Below are positions 55,512 to 63,171 of a DNA stretch of 64,000 nt, in pieces. Origin of the DNA: Phyllobacteriaceae bacterium. Lineage in GTDB: Bacteria; Pseudomonadota; Alphaproteobacteria; Rhizobiales; Rhizobiaceae. Under the pieces are notes generated by a model that had not been told where the DNA came from, made no database searches, and worked only from the letters and a program-made list of their open reading frames with translations. Position numbers and translations under genes: made by a program. Each line of letters starts with the position of its first letter. The stretch's first letter is position 1. Location: contig JANSXT010000016.1 in the NCBI GenBank assembly GCA_024742765.1, positions 1 through 64,000 on the forward strand, written 5' to 3'.

Positions 55512-58475
55512 TTACGCCGCTGCGATCTGGCAAAGCGTCACCTTGCCTTCATGCATGCCCGTCACCGGGTCGTAGCCATAGGTCGTGACCGTGTTGACGC
55601 TCTCGCCAAGCACGATCGGGTCGGTGCCCTCGGGATATTTGCCGCGTTGATCCTCGCCCTGGAACCAGCCGGCGAAGTGGAACGGCATGAACGCCACGCC
55701 CGGCGCGACGCGCTCGGTGACAAGGGCCTTGACGCGCACCCGGCTGTCGCCTTCGGGGCCGGTGACCCAGACCCAGCCGCCATCGGCGACGCCGCGCGCC
55801 TCCGCATCGGCCGGATTGACCTCGACGAACATGTCCTGCTGCAACTCGGCCAGCCACGGGTTGGAGCGTGTTTCCTCGCCGCCGCCCTCATATTCGACCA
55901 GCCGTCCGGAGGTGAGCACGATCGGGAACTCCTCGGCGACGTTGCGCTCGGCCGCCTCGGACTGGATCGAAAAGCCGATATTGGGAACGCGGAACTGCCG
56001 GCCGTCCTCGCGGGTCGGGTAATCGGCCAGAAGATCGGGGCGCGGCGTATAGATCGGCTCCCGGTGAACCGGGATCGGATCGGGCAGGTTCCACGCCACG
56101 GCGCGGGCCTTGCCATTGCCGAAGGGCACGCAGCCATGCTCGATCGCCACGCGCTGGATGCCGCCGGACAGATCGCGCGACCAGCTCACCGCCGCCATCG
56201 CCTCTTCATCGCCGCCGCCGATTTCGGTGATCACCGCCAGTTCGTCAGGGGTCAGATCGGCGTCCCAGCCAAGTTGCTGGAGCATGCCGAAGGTGAACTG
56301 CGGATAGCCGTCGGTGATGTCGGATTCGGGCGGATAGCTGCCCTCGGCGAGAAGCGTTTCGCCATCGCGCTCCAGTCCGAAGCGCGGCCGGAAGCCCCCG
56401 CCCCCGTCTTTGACCGGAATGTTGGGATTATAGAGGATGTGCGTGCCCGGATGGCGGAATTCCGGCGTGCCCCAGCACGGCCAGGGCAGGCCGTAATAGT
56501 CGCCGGCGACATCTTCGGGCGCGCCGTCATAGGTTCGAAGCGTGACCAGGTCGAACTGGTTCTGATGAGCCATGTGGGCCTTCAGACGCTCCGGCGATTG
56601 GCCCGTGTAGCCGGTCGACCAGCCGCCGCGGTTGATCTCTTCGAGGATCGATTCCGCCGTCGGCTCCATGGTGAACTTGCCCTGAACCATCTCATAGTTC
56701 TTGAACATCTCGTCGGCGAAGCCGAGCCGTTCGGACAGCCGGTAGATGACGGCATAGTCATTGTCGCTTTCGAAGATCGGCTCGACGACCTTCTCGCACC
56801 ATTGCACCGACCGGTTCGACGCCGTGCGGCTGCCATGGCACTCGAACTGGGTTGAGATCGGCAGCAGATATGTGTTGTCGGTGCGGTCATGCAGCGCAGC
56901 GAACGTCGTCGGATGCGGGTCGGCGACGACCAGAAGGTCGAGCGCGTTCATGCCGTCGGCGGACGCGCCCATGCGCGGCACCGTGTTGCCGCCATGGCCG
57001 AAAACCACCATCGCCTTGATGTTGTCGCGCTGGTCGACATCTTCGGCGTCGAGCGTCGTCGCATCGAACCAGCGTGTCGACGGAATGCCCGCAAGGCTCA
57101 TATTCGCCTGGGCGGTCCGGGCGTCGCGCCCGCCCTTGGCGGGAACATCGTCAAAGCGCGAGACGAAATATTCGTACGGCGTCTCCCAGACGCGCGACCA
57201 GTGGCGCCAGCCGCCCTCCGAAAGGCCGTAATAGCAGGGCAGGCTCGCCACATCGAGGCCGAAATCCGTTGCGCCCTGCACGTTGCAGTGGCCGCGGAAG
57301 ATGTTGGCGCCATTGCCATTGTTGCCGACATTGCCGGTTGCCAGCAAAAGGTTGCAATAGGTGCGCACGTTGGCCGTGCCGACCGTGTGCTGCGTGCCGC
57401 CCATGCACCAGATGAAGGTCGAGGGGCGCTGTGTGGCGAACGTCTCGGCGACGCGGCGAAGCTGGGCTTCGGGAATGCCGGTGACGCGCTCGACCTCGTC
57501 GGGCGTCCATTTGGCGACCTCCTGGCGCACCTGGTCCATGCCCCAGACGCGTTGGTCGATGAAATCCTGGTCCTGCCAGTCATTCTCGAAAATGTGCCAC
57601 ATGATGCCCCAGATGATGGCGATGTCGGTGCCCGGGCGCATCCGCACATAGTCCGTGGCGTGGGCGGCCGTGCGGGTGAAGCGCGGATCGATGACGATCA
57701 CATTGGCGCGGTTGGTCTCCTTGCCGGTCAGGATGTGCTGCAGCGATACGGGATGCGCCTCGGCGGCGTTCGACCCCATGAAGATGATCGTCTTGGAGTT
57801 GCGGATGTCGTTGTAGCTGTTGGTCATCGCGCCGTAGCCCCAGGTGTTGGCTACGCCGGCAACGGTCGTCGAATGGCAGATGCGGGCCTGATGGTCGACA
57901 TTGTTGGTGCCCCAATAGGCCGCGAACTTGCGGAACAGGTAAGCGCCCTCATTGGAGAACTTGGCCGAGCCCAGAAGATAGACCGAGTCGGCGCCGCTGT
58001 TCTCGCGCACCTCGAGCATCTTCTCGCCGATCTCGTCGATTGCCTGATCCCAGGAAATGCGAACCCACTCGCCATTTTCCTTCTTCATCGGATATTTCAA
58101 GCGGCGGTCGCCATGCACCAGTTCGCGCACCGAAGCGCCCTTGGCGCAATGGGTGCCGCGGTTGATCGGGCTTTCCCATGCCGGCTCCTGGCCGACCCAG
58201 ACGCCGTTCTGCACTTCGGCCTTGACGGTGCAGCCGACCGAACAGTGGGTGCAGACATTCTTCCTGATTTCGATGGGCTGGCTGAAGTCGGTCGGACCGG
58301 CTTCGGCGCGGCGCACCGTGCCCGCACCGACGCTGCCGAGCGCGGCGAGACCGCCGACGGCAAGGCCGGACCTTCGAAGGAAGCTGCGCCGGTCGATGGG
58401 CTTGGCCGCCACCGACTGCGCAAAACCAGACAGGCCGCCGCGTGCGGCATCGGACGATCGGCGCTTCACAAGCAT
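55512..58475 (-). CDS. fdoG: Formate dehydrogenase catalytic subunit (alpha, Cys type)
   Basis: The 987-residue molybdenum or tungsten enzyme oxidises formate to CO2 in the periplasm. It has a Tat signal (DRRSFLRRSG, residues 28-37), a 4Fe-4S site CTHCSVGC with a fourth Cys at 110, and the metal ligand Cys200 in QARICHSTTVAG, where Escherichia FdnG has selenocysteine. No in-frame TGA occurs. The C-terminal molybdopterin dinucleotide-binding domain (EEFPIVLTSGRLVEY onward) is complete. It is encoded 3 bases after the small Tat protein. Confidence 0.97.
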   Translation of the reverse strand: MLVKRRSSDAARGGLSGFAQSVAAKPIDRRSFLRRSGLAVGGLAALGSVGAGTVRRAEAGPTDFSQPIEIRKNVCTHCSVGCTVKAEVQNGVWVGQEPAWESPINRGTHCAKGASVRELVHGDRRLKYPMKKENGEWVRISWDQAIDEIGEKMLEVRENSGADSVYLLGSAKFSNEGAYLFRKFAAYWGTNNVDHQARICHSTTVAGVANTWGYGAMTNSYNDIRNSKTIIFMGSNAAEAHPVSLQHILTGKETNRANVIVIDPRFTRTAAHATDYVRMRPGTDIAIIWGIMWHIFENDWQDQDFIDQRVWGMDQVRQEVAKWTPDEVERVTGIPEAQLRRVAETFATQRPSTFIWCMGGTQHTVGTANVRTYCNLLLATGNVGNNGNGANIFRGHCNVQGATDFGLDVASLPCYYGLSEGGWRHWSRVWETPYEYFVSRFDDVPAKGGRDARTAQANMSLAGIPSTRWFDATTLDAEDVDQRDNIKAMVVFGHGGNTVPRMGASADGMNALDLLVVADPHPTTFAALHDRTDNTYLLPISTQFECHGSRTASNRSVQWCEKVVEPIFESDNDYAVIYRLSERLGFADEMFKNYEMVQGKFTMEPTAESILEEINRGGWSTGYTGQSPERLKAHMAHQNQFDLVTLRTYDGAPEDVAGDYYGLPWPCWGTPEFRHPGTHILYNPNIPVKDGGGGFRPRFGLERDGETLLAEGSYPPESDITDGYPQFTFGMLQQLGWDADLTPDELAVITEIGGGDEEAMAAVSWSRDLSGGIQRVAIEHGCVPFGNGKARAVAWNLPDPIPVHREPIYTPRPDLLADYPTREDGRQFRVPNIGFSIQSEAAERNVAEEFPIVLTSGRLVEYEGGGEETRSNPWLAELQQDMFVEVNPADAEARGVADGGWVWVTGPEGDSRVRVKALVTERVAPGVAFMPFHFAGWFQGEDQRGKYPEGTDPIVLGESVNTVTTYGYDPVTGMHEGKVTLCQIAAA

Positions 58476-58478
58476 GGC

Positions 58479-58685
58479 TCAGGACCCCTGATAATAGCGG
58501 TTGGTGCGGTAGAAGGCCTGAACATGTTCAGTCTCCTGATAGCGCTTTTTGGTGCGTTCATCGCCGGTCTCTTCGGCGATGGCGGGGCGCGCGCCCGCGG
58601 TCAGCACGCCTGCCGAGGCGGCGGCCGCGACGGCTCCGAAAAAGCCCCGGCGCCCGATGCCCTTCTTCTCGGTCTTGTCAGCCAT
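58479..58685 (-). CDS. Small Tat-signal protein of the formate dehydrogenase region
   Basis: The 68-residue protein has a Tat signal (GRRGFFGAVAAAASAGVLTA) and a short charged mature part (DERTKKRYQETEHVQAFYRTN). It matches the family known as formate dehydrogenase region Tat target (FdhX-like), found directly upstream of the catalytic subunit in many bacteria. It lies 3 bases from fdoG. It may help fold or export the enzyme; its function is not settled. Confidence 0.9.
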   Translation of the reverse strand: MADKTEKKGIGRRGFFGAVAAAASAGVLTAGARPAIAEETGDERTKKRYQETEHVQAFYRTNRYYQGS

Positions 58686-58743
58686 GTGATCCTCCCTTCG
58701 CGTTCATCGGGGCCTTTGAGGCCCATCAGCATTCCTTGGTCTG

Positions 58744-59403
58744 TCAGCCGGCAGCCACGCCCATTGCGGGCCGCCGACCATCGCGCGCCAGTTCGAAGGC
58801 GCGCATTTCGATGTCGGTGAAAATACGCCCGATCTCGGCGACCGGCCGGTAGAAGCGCGCGCTCGGCGCGATCGCCAGATCGTCGAAGAACTGGGTCACC
58901 CAGGGCTCAAGATGGCGCGCAAAGAAGCCCGCTTCGCCGGCGGTCCCGCATCCCAGGGCGCCGGCATCGAATGTCCCTTCGGCGAGCCCGGCCATCACCT
59001 CGGCAAGGCTGGCAATGTGATCTTCGGGTTCATGGCGGTCTTCGGCGCGCGCAATGCCCATCGCGGACAGGTCGCGGCGCAGATCGGCCAGCGGGCGCTC
59101 GTTCAGAAAGCCGGTCAAATAAAAGGAAGCATAGGGAAGAAGTTCGCCGCGCCCGACACCGACGAACAGTTCGAAATACTCGCGCCGCACTTCCTGCTCG
59201 GAGGTCGTCCGTGCCGTTTGCGCCAAAACGTCATAGGCGTTGCCAAGGGCCGTTCCGTCGCCCGTCAACCCGCCCAGCGCATCCAGTACTTCCCGGTCAG
59301 GCGCGCCAGAAAGGACGCGCGCCAGGAAACCCCATTGCTGGGCCCGCAATTGATCGGATGCATCGACCGACGTCGCCGCGTCTGCCTGACTGGCCGCATT
59401 CAA
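58744..59403 (-). CDS. TorD/DmsD-family molybdoenzyme chaperone
   Basis: The 219-residue, all-helical protein has QQWGFLARVLSGAPDREVL, EEVRREYFELFVGVGRGELLPYASFYLTG in family pattern with the conserved YxSxYL, and EPEDHIASLAEVMAGL, typical of TorD chaperones. These bind the Tat signal of a molybdoenzyme until its cofactor is in place. Its place before the Tat protein and fdoG indicates it serves formate dehydrogenase. The start overlaps nothing; 142 bases separate it from the DUF3306 gene. Confidence 0.92.
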   Translation of the reverse strand: MNAASQADAATSVDASDQLRAQQWGFLARVLSGAPDREVLDALGGLTGDGTALGNAYDVLAQTARTTSEQEVRREYFELFVGVGRGELLPYASFYLTGFLNERPLADLRRDLSAMGIARAEDRHEPEDHIASLAEVMAGLAEGTFDAGALGCGTAGEAGFFARHLEPWVTQFFDDLAIAPSARFYRPVAEIGRIFTDIEMRAFELARDGRRPAMGVAAG

Positions 59404-59545
59404 AGCATTTCCTCACGGGTGGCCGCGAATTCTTACCGCTCGCGTTTAGTTTTTAACGTCCCACAAGCCGAACCGGGCGTCAACGAAAACCGGATAGTCA
59501 AAAAGGCGAATTGTGAATGTATGGACGGGCTTGAAGCCGTTTGCA

Positions 59546-60250
59546 TTATTCTGGAAGTGCACCGCCATGACGCCGGGCGGATGTCAGCGGCAAATTGACG
59601 CGGTCTTCGGGTGCAGGCTCGGCGCTTTCGGCTGTCTTTGGACTGGGATCCGCCGAATCGCCGCTTCCGCCCTCCGCATCCTGCGTGAGGTGACGCACGT
59701 GGACCGCCGCCACGTCATCGGGCCGGGCTTGGTCTATATCGTCTGACCCGATTTCGGCCAGCGCCTCGCCGGGTTGATCGGCATCGTCCGCCGGATTTCC
59801 GTCTCCGAGCAGTTTGCCGACCATCTTCGCGACTCCCTCGCCCGTCAGCGTGCCACCGCCGCCCGGAACGCCGCCCGGTGCGTTCCAGTCCCAGGCATAG
59901 TCGAGAGCGGGGTCGATGTGATCGCGGATCAGCGGATTGAGCGTCCAGACCTTGCGCAGGGCCGCATTGCGCAGGGCCAGCGGCACACCGCGGCGCATGA
60001 AAGGCGCCAGATCGGTCTTACCGGTGATGTCGTCGATGGACGGCAGGCTGGCGATGAAGTCGGCATCGACCGCCTCTTCGTCGTCCGGTTCGATCGCCGG
60101 GTCGGGTTCGGCGCCTTCGAGCTCCGGATCGGCATCCGGCGGGACCGTGTCTTCGGTATCCTCGGCTTGTGCCTCGCGGCGCGCCGCCAGTTTCCGCCGC
60201 GACCAGCCGCTCAGAAGACCTTCTTTCTTGCTGTCGTCGGCCGGGCTCAT
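59546..60250 (-). CDS. DUF3306 protein
   Basis: The 234-residue protein fits DUF3306: a basic GLLSGWSRRKLAARR start, an acidic middle (PELEGAEPDPAIEPDDEEA), the core FIASLPSIDDITGKTDLAPFMRRGVP, then LRNAALRKVWTLNPLIRDHIDPALDYAWDWN in family pattern. The tail is low complexity and acidic. DUF3305/DUF3306 pairs occur in formate dehydrogenase loci of proteobacteria such as Shewanella. Role unknown. It overlaps the DUF3305 gene by 4 bases. Confidence 0.9.
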   Translation of the reverse strand: MSPADDSKKEGLLSGWSRRKLAARREAQAEDTEDTVPPDADPELEGAEPDPAIEPDDEEAVDADFIASLPSIDDITGKTDLAPFMRRGVPLALRNAALRKVWTLNPLIRDHIDPALDYAWDWNAPGGVPGGGGTLTGEGVAKMVGKLLGDGNPADDADQPGEALAEIGSDDIDQARPDDVAAVHVRHLTQDAEGGSGDSADPSPKTAESAEPAPEDRVNLPLTSARRHGGALPE

Positions 60251-60783
60251 CGCGCCTTGCCTCCCGGATGGCCGGCGCGGCCGCGCGACTGCACCCATTT
60301 TTCATCATCGCTCAACACACGCGGCGCACGCGGATCGTCCGGCGACGTCGCCGGCTTCCGTTTGCGCTTGTAAAACGTCTCCTCGACATGATGGTCGGCG
60401 ACGAACTGTTGCAGGCGAGCCATCGTCTGAGGCGGCATCGGCAACGCCTCGACAACCCTTTCGACATCACCGGCCAGCGCCTCTCCCTCATAGGGATCGA
60501 CGGTCAGCAACTGGACCGTGTCGCCGATCATGGCCACCCAGACCGAAGGCTGCTGCGCCTGCAGATTGTCGATATAGTGTCGCGTTTCGCCCGAATGCAG
60601 CACCAGCGCGAAGTCGCCCAGATAGACGGTTTCGGCGCCGTCCTGTCTGGTCATCGGCGCGCCCGGTTCAAGCGCCGGCACATCGGCCATCACCGCCACC
60701 GGACGCGTCTGACCGGTCGCCCACCGGTTGGCCGGCGGGTAGCGGACGCCGACGACCGCCAGTCTGAGCACCTGTTGCGGCAC
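60247..60783 (-). CDS. DUF3305 protein
   Basis: The 178-residue protein begins LRLAVVGVRYPPANRWATG, continues with YLGDFALVLHSGETRHYIDNL and PSVWVAMIGDT, and ends in a basic tail (YKRKRKPATSPDD), the DUF3305 pattern. The upstream and downstream genes overlap it by 1 and 4 bases. It seems part of a translationally coupled accessory set for formate dehydrogenase. Function unknown. Confidence 0.9.
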   Translation of the reverse strand: MPQQVLRLAVVGVRYPPANRWATGQTRPVAVMADVPALEPGAPMTRQDGAETVYLGDFALVLHSGETRHYIDNLQAQQPSVWVAMIGDTVQLLTVDPYEGEALAGDVERVVEALPMPPQTMARLQQFVADHHVEETFYKRKRKPATSPDDPRAPRVLSDDEKWVQSRGRAGHPGGKAR

Positions 60784-61805
60784 TATGCCCTCCCCGCCAT
60801 GGCGGACAGTTTGCCGTTGGCCATCGATCCGGCGATCGGCAGGCCCGTTACCAGGTTCTGCGGCTTGAGGCGGATGACATTGTCGCCACCCATGCCGATC
60901 AGCAGATAGACCGGATGGCCGGCCACGTCCGGCAGAACGGCGCTCGGATCGTCAAATGTCAGCGCGAACAAGCCGACCAGGGAGCCCGCAATCGGCGGAC
61001 GGTCGTTCCACAACGCATTGCCGATCGCCGTTCCGGTCTCGTCGAGCCCCACATACCAGCGCAAATCCACCGCCTTCGCATCGGTCAGCGGCGCAACGGT
61101 CACCCGATGGCCCAGAAGATGTTCGACAAGCCGGGCAATCGCCTCGGCCATCGCTGACCTCGCCTTGGGGTCCGAGCCGAACGGCAGCACCATCGTGTGG
61201 GCGTCCGAGCGGCTCCAATAGGTCCAGCCATTGTCATCGCCCAGAACGTCAAGCTCTTCGACGCCGCCATTGAGCATCGCCGTCAGCGGCGAAACATGCT
61301 TTTCGGCCTCGATCTCGGCGACCAGTTCTTCATCGGCCAAAAGCAAAGCGCCGTCATGGACATAGCCCCGCTGGGGCCGGAAGAACATCTCCGCCGCCCG
61401 CAGCACCCGCACATCCTCACAGCCATCGAGCGCATTGCGCAGGATCAGTTGGACAAGCTGCCCGTAGAACAGGATCGGAAGGCGCACGCCGCCGCGCACC
61501 AGCGCCAGATAGCCCTCCTCGATCGTGCCCGCCGACAAAAGCGCGTCCCGCATCGTGATCAGGAACGTCCAGTTCTCCCGCGCATCGGGATCGGCCATGG
61601 CCGCGATGTCGTCGGCGCCGACCGGTGTCCGGGGTGCCTCGGTCAGCCGTGCATGCAGCACACGCTCGACGGCGCAGGCTTCCGGCGGCGGCATCACTTC
61701 GGGCCGCGCCAGCCAGGCCAGGATCAGTTCGTCGGTGACCAGCATCCGGCCGTTGCCGTCCAGTCGCGTCAGATGGTGGCCCGATGCCACCCAAAATTCT
61801 CTCAT
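60783..61805 (-). CDS. DUF6352 protein
   Basis: The 340-residue protein starts MREFWVASGHHLTRLDGNG and has DELILAWLARPEVMPPPEAC, LPILFYGQLVQLILRNAL and ARAEMFFRPQ-like segments, matching DUF6352, a family encoded in formate dehydrogenase accessory clusters. There is no signal peptide. It overlaps DUF6505 (4 bases) and DUF3305 (1 base). Function unknown. The DUF number is from memory of the pattern and should be confirmed. Confidence 0.8.
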   Translation of the reverse strand: MREFWVASGHHLTRLDGNGRMLVTDELILAWLARPEVMPPPEACAVERVLHARLTEAPRTPVGADDIAAMADPDARENWTFLITMRDALLSAGTIEEGYLALVRGGVRLPILFYGQLVQLILRNALDGCEDVRVLRAAEMFFRPQRGYVHDGALLLADEELVAEIEAEKHVSPLTAMLNGGVEELDVLGDDNGWTYWSRSDAHTMVLPFGSDPKARSAMAEAIARLVEHLLGHRVTVAPLTDAKAVDLRWYVGLDETGTAIGNALWNDRPPIAGSLVGLFALTFDDPSAVLPDVAGHPVYLLIGMGGDNVIRLKPQNLVTGLPIAGSMANGKLSAMAGRA

Positions 61806-62359
61806 GGACGATCTCCGCCGTCTCCCATCGACACAAGATCGATGCCGTCATCGTCCTCGTCGGTCTCAACGAGATGAAACGCCCTGTCGTGCCCGCCCAG
61901 ATATTCGGCGGCAAATGCGGTATCGGCGCGGGGCTTGAGCGTGCGGAACTGCTCGCGAATGCCGGTGTCATCCATCGTGCGATGCAAGGCCAGCAACGTG
62001 CCCACATCATGACCGCGGCACAGTTCCCCGGCGAGCGCGATCTCCTCCTCGGCCGCCGGCAGCGCCGCAGCAAGGCTCGGCGCACCCAGATGGTCGACCA
62101 GTTGGTGCGCCAGTTGCGACACCGCTTCGGCCCGGTCTTCGGCCCGCGCTTCGCTCACCACCGCAAGCGTCGACCAGCCGAAGCTGGCGATCCCCAGAAA
62201 TCCTGAGCGGAACGCGATCTGCTCCTTGCGGCTGAGCGTGTCGAGCGGCCGGTCGACGAACAGGAAGGTACCCGGCACCGACCATTCGCCAGGCTCGGCG
62301 GGCTGGGCGAAGATCACGGCGTCCGACTGGTCGAGCCGGATGGTGCGCGGCAGCAGCAT
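61802..62359 (-). CDS. DUF6505 protein
   Basis: The 185-residue protein begins MLLPRTIRLDQSDAVIFAQP and has EWSVPGTFLFVDRP, RSGFLGIASFGWSTLAVVSE and an acidic end (LVETDEDDDGIDLVSM), the DUF6505 pattern. The start ATG shares its first base position with the end of the DUF4444 gene. It is cytosolic with no cofactor motif. It belongs to the coupled train next to DUF6352. Function unknown. Confidence 0.8.
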   Translation of the reverse strand: MLLPRTIRLDQSDAVIFAQPAEPGEWSVPGTFLFVDRPLDTLSRKEQIAFRSGFLGIASFGWSTLAVVSEARAEDRAEAVSQLAHQLVDHLGAPSLAAALPAAEEEIALAGELCRGHDVGTLLALHRTMDDTGIREQFRTLKPRADTAFAAEYLGGHDRAFHLVETDEDDDGIDLVSMGDGGDRP

Positions 62360-63072
62360 CACAGTCTCGGCCCGTTCTCGTCGCGCCAATGAAGATCATC
62401 GACCGCTGTCGCCAGTGCCTGCCGGCTGCCATCGACCACCAGATCGCCATCTTCGGTCAAGACGCCATCGGTCGCCAGCCGTTCATCGAACCGGCGGGCA
62501 ACGGCGGCAAAACCGTCATGCTTCCAGCGGTCGAAATTCAGCATCAGATAGGATGCAAAGCTCTCGATCACCGCCGGCGGATCGACGAACTCTTCCTCAA
62601 GCAACGACACAGAGCCGGGACGATCGCCGGGCATTGCCAGATGGTTGCGATCCGCGATGAGCTCGACGCCGAGCACGAGCCAGTCCGGCACGTCGGTTTC
62701 CTCTGTGTCCGGTGCGACCGCGAGCCGCATGCCGCCCAGCCGCGACTTGTCGAAGAGAATTTCTCCGGGCCAGCCGATCAGCACCGAGCGCTCCGGCGGG
62801 CAGTGCGCGGCCAGCGCTTCACAGATGGCGACCATGCCCGCAAGGAATGCGCGCCGCGCGTCCCGCAGCGGCGTTTCGGGCTCAAGAACCACCGCAAAAT
62901 CGAGCCGGCCGGCACCATCGGGCGATCGGCCCTGTTGCCAGACAAGGCAGCCGGCGCCGTCCTGCGCGGCACGGCGCCGGGCCTCGGCGAACACGTCTCC
63001 GTCCGGAAGCCAAAAGGCCGTATAGGGCGGCGGCAACAGCAATTGTCTGGGACTGGTCGGGCTGTCGAGCAA
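62359..63072 (-). CDS. Biotin/lipoate protein ligase-like protein (DUF4444)
   Basis: The 237-residue protein has a ligase-like core: CLVWQQGRSPDGAGRLDFAVVLEP, VLIGWPGEILFDKSRLGGMRLAV with the conserved Lys, and a C-terminal DUF4444 region (FASYLMLNFDRWKHDGF). The fold binds an acyl-adenylate such as biotinyl- or lipoyl-AMP. What it modifies is unknown; no lipoyl or biotin acceptor was seen in this locus. It is the first gene of the leftward run, divergent from the 4Fe-4S protein. Confidence 0.85.
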   Translation of the reverse strand: MLDSPTSPRQLLLPPPYTAFWLPDGDVFAEARRRAAQDGAGCLVWQQGRSPDGAGRLDFAVVLEPETPLRDARRAFLAGMVAICEALAAHCPPERSVLIGWPGEILFDKSRLGGMRLAVAPDTEETDVPDWLVLGVELIADRNHLAMPGDRPGSVSLLEEEFVDPPAVIESFASYLMLNFDRWKHDGFAAVARRFDERLATDGVLTEDGDLVVDGSRQALATAVDDLHWRDENGPRL

Positions 63073-63171
63073 TGCGCGGTCCTTGCGTCAAGTAAGCCGG
63101 GTGTGAAACTGTACACTGCCCGGCCGCCACCACAAGACCGGCCCCACCGCAAAGGACGACCAGCACGCCCG

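Noticed and set aside
57870-57880. Selenocysteine in the formate dehydrogenase active site
   Set aside because: The codon at residue 200 encodes Cys; there is no in-frame TGA, and no SECIS-like hairpin is needed.
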